Origin: an uncultured Treponema sp.
GTDB taxonomy: Bacteria > Spirochaetota > Spirochaetia > Treponematales > Treponemataceae
Assembly (NCBI GenBank): GCA_946538795.1
Contig: CAMNGY010000026.1
Coordinates: 1 to 9,333 of the forward strand
Length of the DNA stretch: 9,333 nucleotides
Direction: 5' to 3'
The notes under the pieces are model-generated. The model saw only the letters and a list, made by a program, of their open reading frames with translations, was not told the DNA's origin and ran no database searches. This document shows, one piece after another, positions 1 to 5,314 of this stretch. The stretch's first letter is position 1, and each line of letters starts with the position of its first letter. Made by a program: the position numbers and the translations under genes.

Positions 1-425
1 CGGATGACCACGTCCAGTTCCCTGAGCTTCTCGCGTGCCGTCCTGTTGGCACGGAAGGACATGTCTATGCCGTGGCGCTCCCTGCTGAAGGCCTCGTTTT
101 CCGTCGCGAACGTGCCGACGATTTTCGTGGAGCACAGGCACAGGCCCGTGTCCACCGTGCAGCTGTTGGCCACCCGGTCAAGCACTGCGCAGTTGATGTT
201 CTTCCAGACCGAGACAATCTGGTCCCGGCTCATCCCGTTGTTCACGCCCGCGACGACCATGTCGCTGGCTATGTCGTCCATGGACAGGTGCTCGCGGATG
301 ATGGGGCGGGCAAAGAAAGTCTGCTTGCCGTCCGCCTCGCGCCTCATGGCATTGGGATACAGGGCGACAGGAAGGCTTCCTGACTTGTAGTCGGCCTCCT
401 GGGCCGCCAGTGTGTTAAGGTTCAT
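1..425 (-). CDS. HU-like DNA-binding domain protein (DUF4469-associated type), 5' part, runs off left edge
   Basis: Reading the minus strand from the ATG at 425-423 gives 141 codons without a stop up to the window edge. The protein begins MNLNTLAAQEADYKSGSLPV. It continues with an ALYPNAMRREADG block (about residues 21-33), a DIASDMVVAGVNNGMSRDQI helix region (about 48-67), and VDTGLCLC...GTF...ERHGIDMSFRA (about 91-125). This order matches the HU-like N-terminal domain (Pfam HU-DNA_bdg) usually followed by a DUF4469 C-terminal domain; the C-terminal part is outside the window. An AAGGAG ribosome site at 438-433, seven bases before the ATG, supports the start. Family members are small IHF/HU-fold DNA-binding proteins common in Treponema and Bacteroidetes; their targets are mostly unknown. 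The gene is divergent from the ATPase pseudogene across about 620 bases. No convincing sigma-70 promoter was found upstream. Confidence 0.78.
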   Translation of the reverse strand, partial: MNLNTLAAQEADYKSGSLPVALYPNAMRREADGKQTFFARPIIREHLSMDDIASDMVVAGVNNGMSRDQIVSVWKNINCAVLDRVANSCTVDTGLCLCSTKIVGTFATENEAFSRERHGIDMSFRANRTAREKLRELDVVI

Positions 426-836
426 AGTGTTTCTCCTTGGCCCGTTATGGGCCCGTTCAATTTTTTGTGGCCCCCTGGGAAACTCCTTTCCTGGGGATGC
501 CGTCATGCCGGAATGATGGAGCCGGCGCATCCTGTCCGCGCGGAAAAAGCCGCCGCATTCTGTTTTCTGGTACCATGTCCTGCGGCAAGCTGTGACCTTA
601 ATATACAGCGGGCAGGCAGGGACTTTTTGTAGTTTTTTGGCTACACGCGCAAAAAAGCAGCATGGTAGCTTTCGGAAAACGTTCCGGCGCCGCCGGTTGA
701 GTTCTTAATGACGAAAGTGGCATGGAACGCCCGGAACTTGACGTGAAGGCGTGATGGTCACCACGAGGCGAGGCGGGAAAGGGCAGGCTCTCTGGAGGCG
801 TTCCGCTTTGTATGCCCTGCTTCTGAGTCATAGAGG
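426..836. other. Intergenic stretch with no recognisable gene
   Basis: I see no protein family here in any frame. It contains the leader of the HU-like gene. A 10-pair hairpin with two G-T wobbles lies at 473-482/487-496 (loop CTCC). A direct repeat GCCCGTT sits at 440-446 and 451-457, just upstream of the ribosome site. Other small inverted repeats are TTTTTTG/CAAAAAA (633-639/650-656), CGGAA/TTCCG (673-677/682-686) and CTGCTTC/GAGGCAG (817-823/833-839, one wobble). The last overlaps the first hairpin of the array that follows. None is followed by a T-run on either strand, so none looks like an intrinsic terminator. Confidence 0.5.
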
Positions 837-1012
837 CAGTTTCAAAAGTCCAGACGGGCTTTTGAAACTGGACAAAATTCACCTCAAGAATCGTAAGTGG
901 TGCGTAGCACCGCTGAGATTCTTGCAAGCCAGTGCAAAAGTGACCGACTTTTGCAACTGGCTCCATACTATCTCCAAAAGTAGCAAAAAAAATCGGCTTT
1001 TGGAGATGGTAT
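837..1012. repeat. Array of four adjacent hairpins, three sharing a CAAAAGT...CG(G)-CTTTTG apex
   Basis: Hairpin 1: a 12-bp perfect stem, 837-848/859-870 (CAGTTTCAAAAG with CTTTTGAAACTG), 10-base loop. Hairpin 2: outer stem CAAGAATC/GATTCTTG (885-892/917-924) enclosing AGTGGTGC/GCACCGCT (896-903/907-914, one G-T) with loop GTA. Hairpin 3: 928-941/947-961, 14 pairs with one bulged A and loop GACCG. Hairpin 4: a 16-pair stem, 965-980/997-1012, with one G-T pair and a 16-base A-rich loop. Gaps between them are 14, 3 and 3 bases. Hairpins 1, 3 and 4 have CAAAAG on the left arm (843-848, 935-940, 975-980) and CTTTTG on the right (859-864, 948-953, 997-1002), but their outer arms differ in sequence while still pairing. 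The array ends 3 bases before the -35 box of the ATPase promoter. Function unknown: it could be a structured RNA, an operator cluster, or a DNA-hairpin substrate for a recombinase or replication protein. Confidence 0.8.
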
Positions 1013-1014
1013 AC

Positions 1015-1043
1015 TTGAATAAGACCGGAAACCAGCCTATAAT
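1015..1043 (+). promoter_or_regulatory. Sigma-70-type promoter of the ATPase pseudogene (leaderless arrangement)
   Basis: A -35 box TTGAAT at 1015-1020 (four of six consensus bases) is separated by exactly 17 bases from a perfect -10 box TATAAT at 1038-1043. Transcription would be expected to start about 7 bases downstream, around 1050, which is the A of the ATG that opens the ATPase reading frame. No Shine-Dalgarno sequence fits between the -10 box and the ATG. The expected mRNA is therefore leaderless or nearly so. The boxes are seen directly; the start point is inferred. Confidence 0.65.
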
Positions 1044-1049
1044 CCTGAT

Positions 1050-2332
1050 ATGGCGGATAAAAACGGCATTGTCGGCCGCAGGTACGAACAGAAACTTGTA
1101 AAGGAATACTACGATTCCCCGAAATCGGAGCTTGTCGCAGTCTATGGCCGCAGGCGTGTCGGGAATACCTGCTGTCGCTGGGCAAAGAAAAAGTCATAGT
1201 CTTTCTGGACGAGCTGCCCTGGATGGACACGAAGAAAGGCAGCTTTCTTCCGGCATTCTCATATTTCTGGAATATGTGGCCGGAGAGCAGCGCGAAACTC
1301 AAGCTGTACGTATGCGGTTCCGCGACCACATGGATGCTGGACAAATTCGTTGGGGACAAAGGCGGCCTGTACGGGCGCGTCTGCCGGGCCATCTGCCTGG
1401 AACCGTTCTCGCTTGCCGAGACGGAATCCTTCCTGAGGGACGTAAAGCGGATGGAGCTGAGTCGTAGGCAGACAGCTGAGCTGTATATGATAATGGGCGG
1501 CATACCCTACTACCTTGACATGCTGGACAGGGACCTGCCGCTCTCAAAAAACATAGACAGGCTTTTTTTCAGCAACGGCGCGCTCCTAAAAAACGAATAC
1601 GATTTCCTGTTCCGCTCCCTCTTCAGGGAATCGAAAGCATATCAGAAAGTCGTGGAGGCCCTGTCCACGAAGCTGCGAGGCCTGACCCGGGAGGAGATTC
1701 TTGCCGAGACAAGGATTCCTGCCGGAGGCACGGTGACCGAAATCCTTGACAACCTGTGCATGTGCGATTTTATCCGGAGGTATTCCTCAATTGGGAAAAA
1801 AGAGAAGGAATGCATGTACCAGCTCACGGACTTGTTCTCCTTGTTCTACCTTAAATTCGTGCAGAGGAATTCAAGCCAGGACGAGAGCTTCTGGTCGAAC
1901 ATGGCCTTTTCCGGGGAGAAGGCCGCATGGAGCGGATATGCCTTCGAGCAGGTCTGCCTGCACCATATATGGCAGATAAAGAGCAGGCTCGGAATCAGCG
2001 GGGTCCTGAGCAACGTATATTCATGGAGCGTGAAGGGCGGCACTGACTCCGACGGCACGGAATGGAAAGGTGCGCAGATAGACCTGCTCATCGACAGGAA
2101 GGATGACGTCATAAATGCCTGCGAGATGAAATTCGTCACGGAGGAATACGTCATCACCAAAGCCTATGAGGAGCAGCTTAGGGACAAGCTCGCGCTTTTC
2201 AAACGAATATCAAAGACGAAAAAGACCGTCGCCTGTACTTTCGTCACGACGTTCGGGGTGAAAAATAATTCTCATTCCGGCATCGTGAGCAGCGAAGTGA
2301 CGCTGGACGACCTGTTCCGTGCGAGGGAGTAA
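1050..2332 (+). pseudogene. AAA-type ATPase with C-terminal PD-(D/E)XK-like domain, disrupted at Walker A by a frameshifting deletion
   Basis: The ATG at 1050 opens a frame reading MADKNGIVGRRYEQKLVKEY and, further on, VYGRRRVGN, the start of a Walker A loop in which GK is expected. That frame stops at a TAG at 1197-1199. From about 1160 the homology continues in another frame: REYLLSLGKEKVIVFLDELPWMD is Walker B, followed by a sensor-like YVCGSATTW, a winged-helix-like region around 1650-1850, and a nuclease-like tail. The tail has FEQ (E at 1946-1948), GAQIDLLID, and CEMKF (E-x-K), the PD-(D/E)XK pattern of DUF234-type ATPases. Relatives as I recall them have about 60 more residues between Walker A and YLLSLG, so an internal deletion not divisible by three is inferred. 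The longest intact piece, ATG 1223 to the stop, is 369 residues and lacks the P-loop. The 3' frame is otherwise clean, which points to recent loss. A truncated product with the nuclease-like tail remains possible. Confidence 0.85.
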
Positions 2333-2356
2333 GATAAGCAATCTTATATCCGAAAA

Positions 2357-2422
2357 TCCCCGTGGCGGGGAATTGCTGTCGGCTTGCTCGGGCGGCCTGC
2401 TCGGACGGCCGGGGTCTTTTTT
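2357..2422 (+). terminator. Candidate intrinsic terminator after the ATPase pseudogene
   Basis: Twenty-four bases after the stop codon there is a 6-bp stem TCCCCG/CGGGGA (2357-2362/2366-2371, loop TGG). A second GC stem CGGCC/GGCCG follows (2393-2397/2407-2411), then GGGTC and a run of six T at 2417-2422. The second stem is built from a 13-bp tandem duplication (2385-2397 and 2398-2410, one mismatch). The stem is short and five bases from the T-run, so termination is plausible but not certain. Confidence 0.4.
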
Positions 2423-2503
2423 GTGAGCCTTCTCTGGCGGTGACCGTCATGTGGCCGCGCCTGGTCGCGTAATATATTAATTTTCAAATTGTAAGCTGCA
2501 AAC

Positions 2504-4030
2504 ATGCCCAAAATACTCATCTTCGGATTAGGCAACGTATTCAACGAATACGTTGGCCGCATTGACATGAACGAGGTCGCAGGTTTCTCCGACAACAGCA
2601 TCTACCGCGTCAGGGGGATGCTGTACGGCAAGTACTGCTTCCCGCCAGATCGCATCCGGGAATGCGTGTTTGACTGTGTTGTCATCTTCAATCAGGCGCA
2701 ATCCCGCGAGATTCACGCGCAGCTGGTCGCCCAGGGAATCCCTCAGGAAAGAATCGTCAGCTGGCAGTACTATATGTTCTGTATGGGGGGGCTCGGCATC
2801 TGCGGTGGCCCAGGCATCTGCGGTGGCCCAGCTTCTGCTGCCGGGGGCGGTGTTCCCGCGCTCCGTGCCGTACCGATGAGCCACAGCTGCCTGCCCCATG
2901 TGGCGGGGTTCATCCGGGACAAAGGAATCAGGTCCGTCCTGGACGTGGGCGGCTCGCTGGTCGCGAACGGCCTGCGCCGGATAGAGGACCTTGGGGGCCT
3001 TGCCGGAATCACGAGCCTGTCGGACAAGGCGTCCCTTTGGGACAGGCAGGTATACCTTAGGACGGAACCTGAGCCGGGCAGCGGACGATGGGACGCTCTG
3101 GTCTGCCTGGACTATTTCCTTTCGCACGGGCCGGACGATCTGCTCGCGTTTGTCAGTACCCTGAGGGGCCGCGTGAGGCACCTTGTCATCTCATCGCCTT
3201 TTCCATACCCCTCTGAATTCACGGCCTGGGCGGACTTTGATTTTTCTGCCCTTGGCTCTGTCCGCTCCGTATCCTGCCGCACCGTCATGTTGCACTTCAT
3301 CGACACCGCGCCTGCCGGGGAACTGCGGCTTGTCACCGTCACGCACAAGAAATGCAGGCTTCCCGGTGATCCTGTGTTCCTTCCGGTGTTCGCGGGGCAG
3401 GGGAGCGGCAATCCGCTTGGTATACAGGGGGACGCGGACGGCGACAACATCTCGTGGTTGAATCCTAAGATAAACGAGCTGACCGCCCTGTACTGGGCAT
3501 GGAAGAATACGGATTACCCCTATCTTGGTTTGTGCCATTACCGGAGGTATTTTTCTGACGGACAAAATGTTCCTGACCCGTTTGCCTCTCTCATGGATGC
3601 GGCCCGGATGCGGGAGATTCTTTCCGGCTGCGATATGATAGTGAGCCGGCCTGTGGAATTCTGGCCCGAGACCATACGGGGCCAGCTTGCGCTCACCGTG
3701 CGGAAGGATGCGCTTGAGACCGGCCTGTCATTGGTCCGGGGCGCAATAGCGCGGGTATACCCTGAATATCTTCCTGACTTCGACGAGTATATGGACGGGC
3801 ACTGGATGTACCCCTGCAATATGTTCGTCACGTCGCGCCCGCTTCTGGACCGATACTGTGGCTGGCTTTTCGGCATAATCATCCCCGCCGCGGAGCAGTT
3901 TGACGCGTCCGGCTACGACGGGTATTCAGCCCGCATAATCGGCTTCATCGCCGAGCGGCTTCTTACCCTCTGGATCCTGCATAACGGCATGAAAGTCCGC
4001 GAGCTTCCTGTCGTCCAGACCGAGCCGTAA
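2504..4030 (+). CDS. Three-part protein with C-terminal DUF4422 (glycosyltransferase-like) domain
   Basis: The product has 508 residues. Residues 1-92 begin KILIFGLGNVFNEY and resemble the Rossmann-like N-terminus of sugar-modifying proteins. A Gly/Ala/Pro-rich linker covers about 94-116. Residues 125-270 look like a degenerate SAM-methyltransferase fold: IRSVLDVGGS at 142-151, then WDALVCLDYFL and HLVISSPFPYP. Residues 274-508 match DUF4422: VTHKK at 278-282, GDNISWLNPKINELTALYWAW at 313-333, LGLCHYRRYF at 341-350, YPCNMFV at 436-442 and ARIIGFIAERLLTLW at 476-490. DUF4422 occurs in capsule and exopolysaccharide loci and is treated as a glycosyltransferase; a role in surface-glycan synthesis is inferred. 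The domain reaches its usual C-terminal end. The ATG has no visible Shine-Dalgarno sequence. A TAATAT at 2470-2475 could be a -10 element but lacks a good -35. It stands alone, convergent with the peroxide operon. Confidence 0.85.
   Translation: MPKILIFGLGNVFNEYVGRIDMNEVAGFSDNSIYRVRGMLYGKYCFPPDRIRECVFDCVVIFNQAQSREIHAQLVAQGIPQERIVSWQYYMFCMGGLGICGGPGICGGPASAAGGGVPALRAVPMSHSCLPHVAGFIRDKGIRSVLDVGGSLVANGLRRIEDLGGLAGITSLSDKASLWDRQVYLRTEPEPGSGRWDALVCLDYFLSHGPDDLLAFVSTLRGRVRHLVISSPFPYPSEFTAWADFDFSALGSVRSVSCRTVMLHFIDTAPAGELRLVTVTHKKCRLPGDPVFLPVFAGQGSGNPLGIQGDADGDNISWLNPKINELTALYWAWKNTDYPYLGLCHYRRYFSDGQNVPDPFASLMDAARMREILSGCDMIVSRPVEFWPETIRGQLALTVRKDALETGLSLVRGAIARVYPEYLPDFDEYMDGHWMYPCNMFVTSRPLLDRYCGWLFGIIIPAAEQFDASGYDGYSARIIGFIAERLLTLWILHNGMKVRELPVVQTEP
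2785..2830 (+). repeat. G7 tract plus exact 18-bp tandem repeat inside the DUF4422 gene
   Basis: Seven consecutive G at 2785-2791 are followed by two exact copies of an 18-bp unit at 2795-2812 and 2813-2830, each encoding GICGGP in frame. Both sit in the linker between the N-terminal and methyltransferase-like parts of the protein. Gain or loss of one 18-bp unit would keep the frame. A change in the G tract would break it and cut off the DUF4422 domain. Confidence 0.85.
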
Positions 4031-4044
4031 CGGGGTTGCGGGCT

Positions 4045-4491
4045 TCATGTCTGCCCGTCGTCGAACTGTTTCATCAGGCTGTCCAGTATCCGTTTCAGGG
4101 CCATGGCGTCCTCCGTGTCCAAGGAAACGCAGGATGCCATCTTGCCCGGAATGGCGCAGGCTTTGTCCCTGAGCGACAGCCCTTTTTCCGTTATGCGCAC
4201 GGAAAGGTTGCGCTCGTCCTCGGGGGAGCGCTCGCGGGTTATGTAGCCTTTTGCCTCCAGTTTTTTGAGCAGGGGTGTGAGGGTCCCGGAATCCAGCAGC
4301 AGGCGCCTGCCCAGTTCCTTCACGTTCGCCTGCTCCTGTTCCCACATCACCATCATCGTGATGTACTGGGTATAGGTAAGGTCCAGCTCCGCAAGCAGGG
4401 GCGTGTAGCGGCGCACTATTTCCTTCGCGCAGGCATATAACGGGAAGCACAGCTGCCTTTCCAGCAGCAGGCCTTCATATTTCTCTTCCAT
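4045..4491 (-). CDS. ohrR: OhrR-type MarR family organic-peroxide sensor/repressor
   Basis: The product has 148 residues, normal for OhrR. The N-terminus reads LERQLCFPLYAC, placing a cysteine at residue 15 with tyrosines at 19, 29 and 40. These are the positions of the peroxidatic Cys15 and its hydrogen-bonding tyrosines in Bacillus subtilis OhrR. The winged helix is clear: VKELGRRLLLDSGTLTPLLKKLEAKGYITRERSPEDERNLSVRITEKG, about residues 57-104. Extra cysteines at 21, 112 and 121 could act as resolving residues, as in two-Cys OhrR proteins. OhrR binds DNA when reduced and is released on oxidation by organic hydroperoxides. The gene lies 17 bases after the peroxidase stop codon in the same direction, and its AGGAGG ribosome site (4510-4505) overlaps that stop. 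A matching operator in front of the operon implies autoregulation. Its 3' end is 14 bases from the convergent DUF4422 gene. Confidence 0.93.
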   Translation of the reverse strand: MEEKYEGLLLERQLCFPLYACAKEIVRRYTPLLAELDLTYTQYITMMVMWEQEQANVKELGRRLLLDSGTLTPLLKKLEAKGYITRERSPEDERNLSVRITEKGLSLRDKACAIPGKMASCVSLDTEDAMALKRILDSLMKQFDDGQT

Positions 4492-4508
4492 ACTGTTTGC
4501 CCCGCCTC

Positions 4509-5051
4509 CTACAGCAAGCCCTCTATGGCCGCCTTCACGTCCGCCATTTCCGCGGTCGGCTCGAACCTCTTCACGATGTTGCCTTCCCGGTCAATCAGGA
4601 ACTTTGTGAAGTTCCATTTTATGTCCCCGTTCTTCTTGTAGTTCCAGTCCCTCAGCTTTAGGAATGCGGACAGGGCAAGTCCCGCCTTGCTGCTGCCGAA
4701 GCCCTCGAACGTCGTGCTTGACGTGAGCCATTTGTACAGGGGGAGGGCATTGTCGCCGTTCACGTCTATCTTGGCGAACTGCGGGAACGTGATGCCGAAC
4801 CTGCCCTTGCAGAAGGTATGGATCTCTTCGTTGTCGCCGGGGGCCTGGTTGCCGAACTGGTTGCAGGGAAAGTCCAGTATCTCAAGACCCTTGTCATGCA
4901 GCTCGTCATATATTTTCTGAAGGTCCTCATACTGCGGGGTGAAACCGCAGCCCGTCGCCGTGTTCACTATGAGCAGGACCTTTCCCTTGTAGCCGGCCAT
5001 TGAAAGATCCTCTCCCTTCCTGGACTTGAAGCTGAAATCGTAGATTCCCAT
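4509..5051 (-). CDS. gpx: Glutathione peroxidase family thiol peroxidase
   Basis: The product has 180 residues, the usual length for bacterial GPx, and is cytoplasmic (no signal peptide). The motif VNTATGCGFTPQY places the catalytic cysteine at residue 35. FPCNQFGNQ gives Gln69 and WNFTKF gives Trp146-Asn147, so the Cys/Gln/Trp/Asn tetrad is complete. Cys81, in the segment before FGITFPQF, fits the resolving cysteine of thioredoxin-dependent two-Cys GPx enzymes, so thioredoxin rather than glutathione is the likely reductant (inference). The residue is Cys, not selenocysteine. The start is supported by AGGAGGT at 5064-5058, six bases before the ATG. It is the first gene of an operon with ohrR. 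A strong promoter with an OhrR-type operator lies about 50 bases upstream. A 6-bp hairpin (5071-5076/5083-5088) sits in the leader. Confidence 0.95.
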   Translation of the reverse strand: MGIYDFSFKSRKGEDLSMAGYKGKVLLIVNTATGCGFTPQYEDLQKIYDELHDKGLEILDFPCNQFGNQAPGDNEEIHTFCKGRFGITFPQFAKIDVNGDNALPLYKWLTSSTTFEGFGSSKAGLALSAFLKLRDWNYKKNGDIKWNFTKFLIDREGNIVKRFEPTAEMADVKAAIEGLL

Positions 5052-5095
5052 CTGTTTACCTCCTGCCGTTGATGTTTTTTACAACATCTTATCGT

Positions 5096-5112
5096 GTACA
5101 ATTTAATTGTAC
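5096..5112. promoter_or_regulatory. OhrR-box operator palindrome
   Basis: A perfect 17-bp palindrome, GTACAATT-T-AATTGTAC, with half-sites around a central T at 5104. Its 15-bp core TACAATT-N-AATTGTA equals the OhrR box known from Bacillus and relatives as I recall it. It covers the -10 element (5106-5111) and the expected start site of the gpx-ohrR transcript, so bound OhrR would block transcription. Finding this site next to an OhrR with Cys15 makes the assignment strong. Confidence 0.9.
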
Positions 5113-5134
5113 GGTTTATTCTCTTTCCTGTCAA
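5106..5134 (-). promoter_or_regulatory. Promoter of the gpx-ohrR operon
   Basis: On the minus strand, a perfect -35 TTGACA (5134-5129) is followed after exactly 17 bases by -10 TACAAT (5111-5106, five of six). Expected start about 5099, giving a leader of roughly 48 bases. The -10 lies wholly inside the OhrR palindrome. Confidence 0.9.
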
Positions 5135-5185
5135 GCCATGCATGAAAAAAAAGATGGGGCGCTGGTGGTGGGGTGGGGCATTTTT

Positions 5186-5314
5186 TGCCGCGTGAGGTTG
5201 CATTTGCCGCATGGGGCTGTTCCTGCCGCATGTAGTGAATGTGCCGCGCGGGGCTGTTACTGTCGCTGGGGCCGGCGCGTTTCGGGCTGTTGGGGCCGGC
5301 ATGTTTCGGGCCGC
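5186..5314. repeat. Degenerate minisatellite (about 19-bp, then 24-bp units) after the ABC transporter gene
   Basis: TGCCGC or TGTCGC recurs at 5186, 5205, 5224, 5242 and 5261, a period of 19, 19, 18 and 19 bases. Two of the units share GGGGCTGTT. Two 24-bp units follow at 5267-5290 and 5291-5314, identical at 20 of 24 positions; the second reaches the last base of the ABC stop codon. The tract fills most of the 3' untranslated region of the ABC transporter message. It ends upstream of the gpx promoter. I see no clear terminator hairpin with a T-run for the ABC operon here. Origin and role unknown. Confidence 0.7.

Noticed and set aside
640..1012. Integron attC sites
   Set aside because: GTTGAGT at 697-703 fits the core-site pattern, but no matching RYYYAAC partner or attC-like layout is present and no integrase gene is seen.
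598..1503. 301-codon open frame on the minus strand over the hairpin array and the ATPase 5' part
   Set aside because: It is antisense to clear ATPase homology, spans the inverted repeats, and its protein has no recognisable domain.
2528..3181. 217-codon minus-strand frame inside the DUF4422 gene
   Set aside because: Shadow of the plus-strand gene, whose domain motifs run straight through it.
4967..5302. Ala/Pro-rich minus-strand frame across the minisatellite and the start of gpx
   Set aside because: Its composition comes from the tandem repeat. It overlaps the gpx promoter and the gpx coding start in another frame.
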